49,542 nt of DNA from Chitinophagaceae bacterium (GCA_016721085.1 JADKJI010000049.1:1-49542); one strand, 5' to 3'. Counted from the first letter of the stretch, positions 25,958-34,771 are shown. The notes: generated from the sequence alone by a model not told the origin. Program-made: numbers and translations.

Positions 25958-28027
25958 TCAATAGCTCAAAAGTTGCTGAATTTTGCTACTGAGTTTACTT
26001 ACTCCTGGTAACATTGCCGCCTCAAGACGCAGGTTTATTGGTACTGCAGGTAAATCAAGGGAGCCAACAACTGAAACAGGTGCGTCAAGATACCTGAAAC
26101 ATTGCTGGGCAATTCGTCCACTAAGGGCCTCAGCAAAAGAATTGTTCAAAGATTCCTCTGTCAGAACAAGACAGCGACCATGCCTTTTTACTTGTTCATA
26201 GATCAAATCTTCATCCAGAGGATATAATGATCGAAGGTCTATAATGGTAATTTGACCAGGAAATTCTTTTGCAGCCGCTAATGACCAATATACTCCCATA
26301 CCATAAGTAATAATACAACAGGTATTACCTGTTTTCATAGTCATTTCATCAGTATCCTGCACAATTTTTCCCTTACCTAATGGAATTATATAATCTGAAG
26401 CAGGTTCAATGGATTTCGCACCCTCCGTTCCGGGCACCTTACTCCAATAAAGTCCCTTATGCTCCAACATAAGCACCGGATTCGGGTCCAGGAATGCAGC
26501 TTTCATAAGCCCTTTCATATCGGCCGCATTAGATGGATAAACAACCTTTATACCTTTTATATTCAGCAACAAGCTTTCAATGGATCCGCTATGGTAAGGA
26601 CCACCACCACCATAAGCACCAATGGGAACCCGTATTAATGCCTGAACAGGGAATTTCCCATTCGACAAATAGCAACTCTTTGCAACTTCAGTCACCAGCT
26701 GATTGAAGCCAGGGAAAATATAATCTGCAAACTGTACCTCTACAATTGGCTTGCATCCTACCGCACTCATGCCAATGGTTGACCCAATGATATAGGCTTC
26801 TTGTATGGCCGTATTATAAACCCGATGCTCTCCAAATACACTAGCCAAAGTGGCTGTTTCTCGGAATACTCCTCCCAGTCGCTTCCCAACATCTTCACCA
26901 TATAAGATGGCTTCAGGATATTCTTCCATTATTTCCCTGATGGCATATAATGCGGCATCAACCATCATTATTTTTTCAGTAGCTCCTGTTGGCAACCTGG
27001 TACCCTTCTCTTCTAATACAGTGGTTGGAGCAAAAACATGATCTGAAACCGTTGCAGGATCAGGGTCAGGAGCAGCAATAGCGTTCTTGAAATGAGCAGC
27101 TACTTCCGCGGCAGTCTCAGAAGCTATCAGGTTCAATTCATTTTCAGATATACCGATATCCAATAAACGCTTTTTAAGTAATGGGCCGGGATCTCTTTCC
27201 TGATGCAGGGCTATATCATTCTGATCTCGATAGAACTCTTTTCGTACACCACTGGTATGATGCCCTAATAAAGGTACAGCAGCCTGCACCAGATAGGGAC
27301 CGCGATTCTGACGTACATACTGAATGATCCTTTTCATGGCATCAAAGGATTCTTCAAAATTCGAACCATCAATACGCACCCTTTCCATACCCGGAAAACC
27401 TGCGGCATATTCATAGGCATCCATCGCCCTTGTTTCCGCAGCACGGGCACTTATTCCCCATTGGTTATCCTGTACAAGAAATATTACCGGCAATTTTTTC
27501 AGAACTGCAAATTGGAAAGCTTCACTCACTTCTCCTTCTGTAATACTGCCATCACCTAAAGAACATAATACAATAGGTAATTCACCTCTTGCTCCGGTCT
27601 TCAATCTTTCTGGTAAATGCTTTTCTAGAAAATGTATTCCTTGTGCAATACCTGTTGTCGGTATCGCCTGCATTCCTGTGGCACTGCTTTGATGGATTAT
27701 AGTAGGCTTATCTGAACCTTTATAATTGGGATGGGAATAATAGGCTCTTCCTGCAGTAAATGGATCAGTAGCTTTCGCGAGTAACTGAAGCATCAATTGA
27801 TAAGGAGAAAATCCCAGTCCTAATAACAGACTTTCATCCCTGTAATAAGGACTCACAAAATCGCATGGTAGTAATTGGAAGGCTGTCGCCAGTTGAATGG
27901 CCTCATGTCCCCTTGAAGTAGAATGCACATACGTACAAACAGACCGGTTTGTATCATAGGTTTCAGCCATGGCTTTGGCCATGCACATATACCGATACGC
28001 TTTCAATAAGATATCCGATTGAACCAT
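25958..28027 (-). CDS. Fused alpha/beta E1 of a 2-oxoacid dehydrogenase
   Basis: A 689-residue TPP-dependent E1 in one chain. The alpha part (about 1-340) has the TPP motif GDGSITEGEVSEAFQFA ending in DNQWGIS, the substrate-type loop TSRGHEAIQ and the phosphorylation-loop-like GHHTSGVRK. The beta part (about 350-689) has YGEDVGKRLGGVFRET, EVQFADYIFPGFNQL and the C-terminal transketolase domain with IDLRSLYPLDEDL. It most resembles branched-chain 2-oxoisovalerate or pyruvate E1, but substrate cannot be fixed from sequence and no E2 or E3 is nearby. The ATG at 28027 is chosen over an upstream TTG. It is a single gene, with a 281-bp non-coding gap upstream. Confidence 0.9.
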   Translation of the reverse strand: MVQSDILLKAYRYMCMAKAMAETYDTNRSVCTYVHSTSRGHEAIQLATAFQLLPCDFVSPYYRDESLLLGLGFSPYQLMLQLLAKATDPFTAGRAYYSHPNYKGSDKPTIIHQSSATGMQAIPTTGIAQGIHFLEKHLPERLKTGARGELPIVLCSLGDGSITEGEVSEAFQFAVLKKLPVIFLVQDNQWGISARAAETRAMDAYEYAAGFPGMERVRIDGSNFEESFDAMKRIIQYVRQNRGPYLVQAAVPLLGHHTSGVRKEFYRDQNDIALHQERDPGPLLKKRLLDIGISENELNLIASETAAEVAAHFKNAIAAPDPDPATVSDHVFAPTTVLEEKGTRLPTGATEKIMMVDAALYAIREIMEEYPEAILYGEDVGKRLGGVFRETATLASVFGEHRVYNTAIQEAYIIGSTIGMSAVGCKPIVEVQFADYIFPGFNQLVTEVAKSCYLSNGKFPVQALIRVPIGAYGGGGPYHSGSIESLLLNIKGIKVVYPSNAADMKGLMKAAFLDPNPVLMLEHKGLYWSKVPGTEGAKSIEPASDYIIPLGKGKIVQDTDEMTMKTGNTCCIITYGMGVYWSLAAAKEFPGQITIIDLRSLYPLDEDLIYEQVKRHGRCLVLTEESLNNSFAEALSGRIAQQCFRYLDAPVSVVGSLDLPAVPINLRLEAAMLPGVSKLSSKIQQLLSY

Positions 28028-28153
28028 AGCAGGCAAGATTGACGCAAAAATAAGATAACGAACGTTAGGAAGAACGGAATAAGGGGAGTTTTATGTTGGA
28101 AGTAATGAGTTATAAGTTTTGAATTCCTTTTATAGACAGCTCAATAAAAAAAA

Positions 28154-28211
28154 TAACCGCAGAGACGCGGAGACGCAGGGAATTCTCTGCGTCTCCGCGT
28201 CTCTGCGGTTA
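28154..28211. repeat. Dispersed palindromic repeat, copy 2
   Basis: A 58-bp near-perfect palindrome. Outer arms of 25 bp (TAACCGCAGAGACGCGGAGA on the left and continuing) are exact inverted complements, and the centre GGGAATTCTC has one mismatch from perfect symmetry. It is homologous to the copy at 3655-3710. The surrounding gap 28037-28318 holds no gene. Confidence 0.88.
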
Positions 28212-28318
28212 AAAATGTATTCAATCTCAGCAAATCAAATAAATCAAAAAAATCCCTGTAATGAAAAGAGGCGCATGAAACATGCACCTCTTTAAACTTA
28301 TAACTTTTTACTTTTGAC

Positions 28319-28926
28319 TTATTTTATCTCCACCACAAACATACTCTCCGCATCAATAAACCCTTCCAGCTCATCACCACACATTCACCAACACCCGCAG
28401 GGGTACCAGTAAATATAAGATCACCGATGTTCACAGAAAAGTAGTTGGATATATAAGCAACAATCTTGTCAAAACTATTGATCATAAGACCTGAGTTGCC
28501 TTCCTGAACCTTTTCTTTATTCTTATAAAGACTGAAGTTCATATCCTTCTTATTCTTAATGTTCTGCAATGGAATCCATTTCCCGATCACAGCAGAATTA
28601 TCCCATGCTTTCGCTTTTTCCCAGGGAAGTCCTTTTGCTTTCAGTTCATCTTGTACATCACGCGCAGTGAAATCAATTCCTACAGTTACAGCATCATAAT
28701 ATTTGGTTGCAAACCTGTCCTGTATGTATTTACCATTCTTGGAAATACGCAGTACAAGTTCACATTCATAATGCAATTCATTAGTGAACTCAGGATAATA
28801 AAAAGGAGTATGAGCCTGTAACAAGGCGCTTTTAGGCTTCATAAAGATAATGGGTTCGTCAGGAACATCATTACCCAGTTCTTTTGCATGAGCCACATAG
28901 TTACGGCCTACACAGAATATCTTCAT
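28319..28926 (-). CDS. Fumarylacetoacetate hydrolase family protein (C-terminal frameshift)
   Basis: A metal-dependent FAH-fold protein (hydrolase, decarboxylase or isomerase of 2-oxo acids), 202 residues when corrected. It starts MKIFCVGRNYVAHAKELGND and shows EPIIFMKPKSAL, the metal ligands ELHYECELVLRI and GIDFTARDVQ, and the exit motif DLIFTGTPAGVGEC. Just after that the frame shifts. As given, it ends in a non-homologous tail VVMSWKGLLMRR. Adding one G (the CC at 28377-28378 on the plus strand should be CCC) restores VGDELEGFIDAESMFVVEIK and a stop at 28319. The ATG at 28926 is preferred over an in-frame TTG six bases upstream. Confidence 0.88.
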
Positions 28927-29072
28927 ATTCAATAAGGGTTTAAGTCAACGTTTTGTTTTCAAATTGGTTTTGCCTCGACAGGCCAGGGGGTACCTTTACA
29001 TAGGTATATTGAATATCAAAATATTAGTTCAATATAATCACTTTTGCGAAAATAAAGATAACAAATTAAAAA

Positions 29073-29651
29073 TCATAGGCTGAACTCCATTTTATTCCAG
29101 TCTGTCATGGTCTGGGATATTCCCCTGAAAATGAAGCTTTCAAGCACCGATACACATTTTTCCACCTTCAACTTCACTAAAGGAGCCTCTTCAGGGGTCC
29201 ATTTCCCCAAAACAAAGTCTACCTGTCCCCCTTTGGGGAAATTATTACCTATCCCGAACCTCAGTTTGGGATATTGGTCCGTTCCCAGGCTTTCCTGGAT
29301 GCTGGATAGGCCATTATGTCCAGCAGGACTCCCACCCGGCCTTATTCGAATCTTATTTAAAGGAAGGGCCAGTTCATCCACCAATACCAATAGGTTCTCA
29401 ATGGCGATCTTTTCCTTATCAAGCCAATATTTAACCGCCTTCCCACTCAGGTTCATATAGGTAGTAGGCTTTATCACAACAATCTGTTTTCCCTTCCATT
29501 TCAGGGACGACACATCTGCCAGCCGGTCGCTGCTGAATGAGGACTTATGCTGCTCTACAAAAGCATCTGCAATATCAAATCCTATATTATGCCTTGTATT
29601 GGCATATTCGCTACCGATATTTCCCAGCCCGGCCAGGAGAAATTTCGACAT
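29073..29651 (-). CDS. pth: Peptidyl-tRNA hydrolase
   Basis: A 192-residue cytoplasmic enzyme that releases peptides from peptidyl-tRNA that has dropped off the ribosome. It starts MSKFLLAGLGNIGSEYANTR, with the catalytic His at about 21 (TRHNIGFD), then KPTTYMNLSGKAV, the catalytic Asp region LVLVDELALPLNKIR and GGSPAGHNGLSSI. The ATG at 29651 matches the family N-terminus; upstream codons would only extend it from a TTG. It follows rplY with the rplY terminator between them; the rplY-pth pairing is common. Confidence 0.95.
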   Translation of the reverse strand: MSKFLLAGLGNIGSEYANTRHNIGFDIADAFVEQHKSSFSSDRLADVSSLKWKGKQIVVIKPTTYMNLSGKAVKYWLDKEKIAIENLLVLVDELALPLNKIRIRPGGSPAGHNGLSSIQESLGTDQYPKLRFGIGNNFPKGGQVDFVLGKWTPEEAPLVKLKVEKCVSVLESFIFRGISQTMTDWNKMEFSL

Positions 29652-29715
29652 ATCGTACTTTTTAAAACGGATCAATAACAACCCGCACAGGTGAAACTTA
29701 AAGATAGGCAATTAC

Positions 29716-29743
29716 AAAAAAAACCCTGACGCAAAGGCCAGGG
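29716..29743 (-). terminator. Rho-independent terminator after rplY
   Basis: On the minus strand: CCCTGGC, loop CTTTGC, GTCAGGG, then eight Ts. The stem is 7 bp with one G-U pair. It lies 24 bases after the rplY stop and before pth. Confidence 0.85.
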
Positions 29744-29766
29744 CTTTATATAAACTAAGTAGTAGC

Positions 29767-30378
29767 TTATTTCTTAGCAGCAGCAGCAGGTGCAGCAGCG
29801 CCTGCAGCAGGAGCAGAAGATTCTTCAATCTTCAGCTGACGAGTAGTCACTACAGATGCAATTGGAATACGTGGGGAGTTCAGGATCTCATAATTAGGTT
29901 CCTTCACATCTTCCACACGGATGTTACCATGCAATTCCAGGTTAGTGATATCTACTTCGATATTTTCTTTCAAATACTTTGGAAGTGATTTCACTTTCAA
30001 AGACTTGATTTTGATTACCAGTTTACCACCTTCTTTAACACCCACAGAAACACCTGTGAATTTTAAAGGAATAGTAGCGATAACTTTTTTGTCATCTACC
30101 AGTTCAAGAAAATCTACGTGAGCCAGGTGATCAGATACTTTGTTGAACTGAATATCCTTAAGGATACAGTTATACGTTTTTCCATCTACGTTAATGATGG
30201 CCTTTTGGAATTCAGGAGTGTAAACCAGCGTTTTGAAAGCCAGAATAGGAGCGCTAAAATTGATCTCCTTTTCACCGCCGTAAATTACACAAGGCACCAG
30301 TCCCTGAGAGCGAAGTTGGCGGGCGGCTTTCTTCCCGGTTTCGGTCCTCGGTTGTGCATCGATTGTAATTGATTTCAT
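29767..30378 (-). CDS. rplY: 50S ribosomal protein L25 (general stress protein Ctc type)
   Basis: A 203-residue long-form L25 that binds 5S rRNA. The N-terminal domain has AQPRTETGKKAARQLRSQGL and VIYGGEKEI. The C-terminal beta domain contains HVDFLELVDDKKVIATIPLK and GVKEGGKL. The protein ends in an Ala/Pro-rich tail (PAAGAAAPAAAAKK). The ATG at 30378 is clear. It is followed by a terminator and preceded, after a pyrimidine-rich repeat spacer, by prs on the same strand. Confidence 0.96.
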   Translation of the reverse strand: MKSITIDAQPRTETGKKAARQLRSQGLVPCVIYGGEKEINFSAPILAFKTLVYTPEFQKAIINVDGKTYNCILKDIQFNKVSDHLAHVDFLELVDDKKVIATIPLKFTGVSVGVKEGGKLVIKIKSLKVKSLPKYLKENIEVDITNLELHGNIRVEDVKEPNYEILNSPRIPIASVVTTRQLKIEESSAPAAGAAAPAAAAKK

Positions 30379-30443
30379 TTTATGTTTGTTTGTTTGTGAC
30401 GTTTTTTATAACCGGGAAGGCGATAAGTTTTTTTTCCTCCTTC

Positions 30444-30520
30444 GAAACTCCCCCATCTATCATTCTCCTACTCCTCTACTTCCCTACTACCTAACTTCCC
30501 TACTTCCCTACTCCCTTACT
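30444..30520. repeat. CTACTTCC-type short tandem repeat
   Basis: A pyrimidine-only run on the plus strand built from imperfect 7-8 bp units CTACTCCT, CTACTTCC, CTAACTTCC and CTACTCCC, between rplY and prs. It reaches within a few bases of the prs stop codon (30516-30518). Confidence 0.65.
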
Positions 30521-31469
30521 TATTCCTGTTCTGACTATGTATAAACAAATTCGTGATACTCTTATTCTCGTGCGCATTCCTGATAGCGATGGCAAACAAT
30601 TCAGCAACACTCAATTGCTTTATTTTCGCTGCATTCAACTGCTTTAAAGGAATAGTATCGCAAACCACCAGTTCTTCCAACACACTATTCTCAATATTCG
30701 CATAAGCGTTACCGCTTAAAACAGGATGTGTACAAAGAGCTCTTACGCTGCGGGCACCTTTTTCTTTCAGCAATCCTGCCGCTTTGGCGAGGGTACCTCC
30801 AGTATCACAGATGTCATCAATCAACACTACATCACGATCTGTTACATCTCCAATCACCACCATGCTCGCAATTTCGTTCGCACGTTTACGGTGCTTATCA
30901 CAAATAACCATCTCTGCATTGAAGTAAGAGGCTATTTCCCTGATGCGGTTCGCGCTTCCCACGTCGGGGGCCGCAAAGGTAAGGTTTTCAAGCTTTAAAT
31001 GCTCGATATAAGGGATAAAAATGGCCGAGCTGTCCAAATGATCCACAGGTATGTCAAAATACCCCTGAATCTGTGGTGCGTGCAGATCCATCGTTATGAC
31101 CCTGTCGGCGCCAGCAGCGCGTAACATATTGGCCATCAACTTAGAACCTATCGCCACACGGGGCTTGTCCTTACGATCCTGACGTGCATACCCAAAATAC
31201 GGGATAACAGCCACCACCTTATAAGCCGAAGCGCGGCGGGCCGCATCGATCATAAGGAGCAACTCTATCATGTTTTCCGCTGGGGAAAAAGTGCTTTGTA
31301 CAAGAAAAACCATGTCTCCACGAATACTTTCCTGAAATACAGGTTGTATTTCGCCGTCACTGAAGCGGGAGATTGTTATTTTTCCTAATGAACTACCGTA
31401 TTGCTGGGCGATTTTTTCTGCCAGGTATTGTGAACCTGTACCGGAGAAGATTTTTGCTGTGTGTTCCAT
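30516..31469 (-). CDS. prs: Ribose-phosphate pyrophosphokinase
   Basis: A 317-residue enzyme making PRPP from ribose 5-phosphate and ATP for nucleotide, His, Trp and NAD synthesis. Features: FSDGEIQPVFQESIRGDMVF, IPYFGYARQDRKDKPR, the metal-binding RVITMDLHAPQIQGYFDIPV and the PRPP-binding loop VVLIDDICDTGGTL. Length and ATG fit the family. It is a minus-strand gene upstream of rplY. Confidence 0.97.
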   Translation of the reverse strand: MEHTAKIFSGTGSQYLAEKIAQQYGSSLGKITISRFSDGEIQPVFQESIRGDMVFLVQSTFSPAENMIELLLMIDAARRASAYKVVAVIPYFGYARQDRKDKPRVAIGSKLMANMLRAAGADRVITMDLHAPQIQGYFDIPVDHLDSSAIFIPYIEHLKLENLTFAAPDVGSANRIREIASYFNAEMVICDKHRKRANEIASMVVIGDVTDRDVVLIDDICDTGGTLAKAAGLLKEKGARSVRALCTHPVLSGNAYANIENSVLEELVVCDTIPLKQLNAAKIKQLSVAELFAIAIRNAHENKSITNLFIHSQNRNK

Positions 31470-31544
31470 GCCGCGGTTTATGTGCGGCGAAGATAATATT
31501 ACGAAGGGAAATAGGGGTTGACTCGGGATAAAAAATTTACCCCA

Positions 31545-31796
31545 TCAACATAGCTTTCCGCCGGAAGCCACGTTGGTGCTATGTTTGGCCACCGATAAAA
31601 AGACAGGCTGACTGCTGATCATCGCTGTTTTATTAGAATTCTGGGCATCATCCTTAGCTATCGACTTCTTAGGGTTGAATGCATAAAAGATTGCTGAACA
31701 GATAAAAATGGAGAAAAACAGAGCGACGAAATACATACCGATGGCAAAAAGGAAGGGCTGGTAGCCGCCAATTGCTGAAAATGTGTTGCGTTTCAT
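31545..31796 (-). CDS. Hypothetical small membrane protein
   Basis: An 83-residue frame starting with ATG, with one long hydrophobic segment (about 14-42, LFAIGMYFVALFFSIFICSA and onward) followed by a Lys/Ser-rich tail. No family recognised. It lies 75 bases upstream of prs on the same strand and diverges from radC. Start and codon use look reasonable, but there is no independent support, so it may be a chance frame. Confidence 0.5.
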   Translation of the reverse strand: MKRNTFSAIGGYQPFLFAIGMYFVALFFSIFICSAIFYAFNPKKSIAKDDAQNSNKTAMISSQPVFLSVAKHSTNVASGGKLC

Positions 31797-31932
31797 GGGA
31801 TAATGATTATGTTTTTCAATAGGGATGGACTAGGATCGAGTCGCTTAGCAATAACGCCGGCCATTTGGCTTTTAGTACGTTACAACTAGGTCAACTGTTA
31901 ATTAAATTAAAATTACCACCTAAAATTGAACA

Positions 31933-32625
31933 ATGCAAGCGCAGAACCACCCAATTACCCAGTGGGCGAAAACTGAAAGACCCAGGGAAAAACTACTAAG
32001 TACATCTCCTGAACACCTAAGTGATTCGGAGCTTATAGCCATACTTCTCCACCATGGTACCCGCGATAAATCTGCGGTGGACCTGGCCCGGGAAGTTTTG
32101 CTTCTTGGTGATAATAATCTCCACGAATTAGGCAGATTATCCATTAAAGATTTTATGAATATAAAAGGAATCGGGGAAGCAAAAGCTATCACTATTGCAG
32201 CAGCCCTGGAACTTGGCCGGAGAAGGGAAGCCAACCCCATAAAAGAAAAAAAACTGGTAACAGAAAGCCGGGATATTGCGGGTTTCCTGAAGGCCCGCCT
32301 GCAAGATCTCTCTTACGAGGTTTTTGCCGTAATCTTCCTGAACCGGGCCAACCGCATCATTCATTTCGAAATCATCAGCCGGGGCGGTATCACAGGCACT
32401 GTAGCCGATCCCAGAATTATTCTTAAGAAAGCCCTTGAAGAAGAAGCCGTAAGCATCATCCTCTGCCACAACCACCCTTCTGGCAACCTAAAGCCCAGTC
32501 GCGCCGACGAACTACTCACCCAAAAAATAAAAGAAGCCGCCCTTTTGCTCGATATGCGCGTGCTCGACCATATTATAGTGAGTGAGATGGGGTATTATAG
32601 TTTTGCGGATGAAGGAGTCTTGTAG
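31933..32625 (+). CDS. radC: RadC/JAB-domain protein
   Basis: A 230-residue protein with an N-terminal helix-hairpin-helix region (LHELGRLSIKDFMNIKGIGE) and a C-terminal JAB/MPN metalloprotease-like domain whose JAMM motif is present (ILCHNHPSGNLKPSRAD: His, His, Asp, preceded by conserved Glu). The family was linked to DNA repair by name, but its biochemical role is unsettled. The stop codon TAG at 32623-32625 runs directly into GTCGGGA heptamers. Confidence 0.93.
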   Translation: MQAQNHPITQWAKTERPREKLLSTSPEHLSDSELIAILLHHGTRDKSAVDLAREVLLLGDNNLHELGRLSIKDFMNIKGIGEAKAITIAAALELGRRREANPIKEKKLVTESRDIAGFLKARLQDLSYEVFAVIFLNRANRIIHFEIISRGGITGTVADPRIILKKALEEEAVSIILCHNHPSGNLKPSRADELLTQKIKEAALLLDMRVLDHIIVSEMGYYSFADEGVL

Positions 32626-32659
32626 TCGGAAGTCGAGAGTCGGGAGTCGGGAGTCGGGA
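32625..32659. repeat. GTCGGGA heptamer array (left, 5 units)
   Basis: Five 7-bp units: GTCGGAA, GTCGAGA and three GTCGGGA. The first unit overlaps the last base of the radC stop codon. These are the reverse complement of the TCCCGAC units of the large array at 33158-33377, so the two arrays flank the four-helix-bundle gene in inverted orientation. Confidence 0.85.
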
Positions 32660-32693
32660 CAAATATTTGGAACATAACAAATGTGAAAAGAGA

Positions 32694-33056
32694 ATGGGGA
32701 ACTATAAGGATTTATTGGCCTATAAAAAATCGTATGAATTGGCAATGAAGATTTTCGTTGCAACAAAGAGATTTCCAGCTGAAGAAAAGTTTGGGCTTAT
32801 CGATCAAATTAGACGATCATCAAGATCCGTTTGTGCCAATCTCGTTGAAGCATATAGACGTAGAAAGTATAAGAATTATTTTATCAGCAAATTAAATGAT
32901 GCTGAAACAGAAAATAGTGAAACACAAGTGTGGTTAGATTTCTCAAGAGATTGCCTGTACTTGAGCACCGAAGACTACTTATTATTCTCTGCCTTAAATG
33001 AAGAAGTTGGAAAACTCATTTATTTCATGAGCACTAATCCTGAAAAATTTTGTTAG
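32694..33056 (+). CDS. Four-helix-bundle protein (23S rRNA intervening-sequence / S23 family)
   Basis: A 120-residue all-helical protein starting MGNYKDLLAYKKSYELAMKI, with the family signature of a Lys-rich first helix, FPAEEKFGLIDQIRRSSRSV, the CANLVEAYRRRKY region and a helix starting with the conserved FISKLNDAETENSETQVWL. It matches the family found in some 23S rRNA intervening sequences and widely as free-standing genes of unknown role; the DGR accessory protein Avd shares the fold. The ATG at 32694 fits better than an upstream in-frame TTG. It stands alone and is bracketed by inverted heptamer arrays that end at neighbouring stop codons, which suggests that it travels as a unit. Confidence 0.88.
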   Translation: MGNYKDLLAYKKSYELAMKIFVATKRFPAEEKFGLIDQIRRSSRSVCANLVEAYRRRKYKNYFISKLNDAETENSETQVWLDFSRDCLYLSTEDYLLFSALNEEVGKLIYFMSTNPEKFC

Positions 33057-33157
33057 AAATAAGTGGTGTCTACACAACGTAACAAAAACAAAATTTACAA
33101 TCAACAAATCCAAAATTTCAAAAAAAAAGTCGTAACTTATAAAGCCAAAATTTAACC

Positions 33158-33377
33158 GACTCCCGACTCCCGACTCCCGACTCCCGACTCCCGACTCCCG
33201 ACTCCCGACTCCCGACTCCCGACTCCCGACTCCCGACTCCCGACTCCCGACTCCCGACTCCCGACTCCCGACTCCCGACTCCCGACTCCCGACTCCCGAC
33301 TCCCGACTCCCGACTCCCGACTCCCGACTCCTCCCGACTCCCGACTCCCGACTCCCGACTCCCGACTCCCGACTCCC
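33158..33377. repeat. GACTCCC heptamer tandem array (31 units)
   Basis: 24 perfect units of GACTCCC from 33158, then one 10-bp unit GACTCCTCCC (33326-33335), then six more perfect units to 33377: 220 bp in all. Its end touches the stop codon (33378-33380, minus strand) of the DUF3467 gene. There are no spacers, so it is not a CRISPR array. Exact copy number is unlikely to be stable or reliably assembled. Between 33057 and 33157 no gene is seen. Confidence 0.97.
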
Positions 33378-33692
33378 CTACGCTTGCGCCGTCGGTCCCC
33401 CAAAATTCATCGGCAACTGTATCTCTTCCAAATCCTGGATCTTCCCATTAGCTGCTTCAAAACGTTGTATGTTTTCAGTCATCGCTTTCATAAAGCGCTT
33501 GGCATGTTGTGGAGTGAATATGATGCGTGACTTCACTTTGCTTTTAGGAGTACCTGGCATTACGTTTACAAAGTCGATTACAAACTCTGCATGCGAATGC
33601 GTGATGATAGCCAGATTAGCATAAGAACCTTCCGCTACTTCTTCAGATATCTCTATATTAAGCTGGTTATTGGGTTGCTGATTATTGTCCAT
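33378..33692 (-). CDS. DUF3467 domain protein
   Basis: A 104-residue protein with the DUF3467 pattern: NIEISEEVAEGSYANLAIIT, HAEFVIDFVNVMPG, KSKVKSRIIFTPQHAKRF and a helical C-terminus ending GGPTAQA. Function unknown; found broadly in Bacteroidota. The ATG at 33692 is clear. The stop codon abuts the heptamer array on the 3' side. Confidence 0.93.
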   Translation of the reverse strand: MDNNQQPNNQLNIEISEEVAEGSYANLAIITHSHAEFVIDFVNVMPGTPKSKVKSRIIFTPQHAKRFMKAMTENIQRFEAANGKIQDLEEIQLPMNFGGPTAQA

Positions 33693-33887
33693 TGTAATTA
33701 TTTATAATGCAAAAGTAGGGGAAGGAAGTGGTACGTGGTAAGTTTTAGGTTGTATGTTATAAGTTTGAAGAAAGTGTTAAGGTATAAAGGGTTACAAAAA
33801 CCTTGACAAATCATTGGAGTGTAAGACTCGAACACTAAACCTTAAACCCTTAAACATTAAACAAACAATAACTTCCAAAGTCCCCCC

Positions 33888-34616
33888 TCACTGATTCAAA
33901 TACTGTATCAACCCGGCAGCAGAATAATCATCTCTCACAGGATTCTTACTTATATAATCACTCACTTTCTTGCTATATCCAGATAAAGCTGCTTGTATTG
34001 ACTTTGAATTCATTTTTACTTTTGTGAAAGTATTATCGGGTAGTTGAATATAATAAGTGATGTCATTATCCAACTTATCTGAATAGTCGCCGCTAAAATT
34101 GGCAAGGTATTCATCCTTATTTGCCTTAACCTTTTTTACGGTGCGCAATTTCAATAATTGAACTGATGGCAAACTATCGGATCTTGATTCATCAAATCCA
34201 ATTGATTCATAAAAGAATTTCCCCTGGGGATCAATTGCCTGGCTTTTTACAAAATAATGTATGCCTGTGGCGTCCTGGAGGAAAAAGCGTTTTACATAGT
34301 TCGTATTAACGATGATGGTTGTGTCTTTCCATTTGGCATGGAGCTCTTGCCCAAGAAAATCGTAGTTGAAAAAATAATTCCCGGAAATAGTTACATTGAA
34401 ATTATTGGTAGCACCGCCCACAAGCCAGTTATTACTCATAAATCGCTTATCACCACCCACACCCATAAAATCGTTCAAAACAGCTTTATTGAACTGGGAA
34501 TGGGATTGTACCATGAAATCGCGATAAACGTCATCAAGGGTGGCATAAATGCGGCCTTGAGCCATAGCTTGCGTTGACGAAACGAGGATACAAACCGCGA
34601 TAAGGATTTTTTTCAT
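33888..34616 (-). CDS. Hypothetical secreted protein
   Basis: A 242-residue protein with a clear signal peptide (MKKILIAVCILVSSTQAMA, cut before QGRIY), so probably periplasmic or surface-located. The rest is rich in Asp, Asn, Tyr and Phe with no motif that I recognise; a beta-rich fold is likely (TNNFNVTISGNYFFNYDF, YYIQLPDNTFTKVKM). It stands alone, 195 bases upstream of DUF3467 on the same strand. Confidence 0.8.
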   Translation of the reverse strand: MKKILIAVCILVSSTQAMAQGRIYATLDDVYRDFMVQSHSQFNKAVLNDFMGVGGDKRFMSNNWLVGGATNNFNVTISGNYFFNYDFLGQELHAKWKDTTIIVNTNYVKRFFLQDATGIHYFVKSQAIDPQGKFFYESIGFDESRSDSLPSVQLLKLRTVKKVKANKDEYLANFSGDYSDKLDNDITYYIQLPDNTFTKVKMNSKSIQAALSGYSKKVSDYISKNPVRDDYSAAGLIQYLNQ

Positions 34617-34771
34617 ATTTGTTGCGTTTGCATAAAATTACAAAATAGCGAAGAGTTACCCTAGTTACTACGTTAAATAAAAGCAAAAGGCTGACATTTT
34701 ACAATTTGGGATGCCAATATTCAGATTTCTGCTTTAGAAAATAAAATTGGTCTTAAAATAAAGACTACTGT

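Noticed and set aside
31797..31932. tRNA or small RNA gene between the small membrane protein and radC
   Set aside because: No cloverleaf or conserved T-loop sequence could be built, and I found no tRNA or rRNA elsewhere in the window.
33158..33377. CRISPR array
   Set aside because: Units are 7 bp, contiguous and without spacers, and no cas gene is nearby.
33152..33403. Minus-strand frame encoding repeated GSRESGV units
   Set aside because: It is only the translation of the heptamer array (three units give seven codons) plus an out-of-frame part of the DUF3467 gene; no independent gene evidence.
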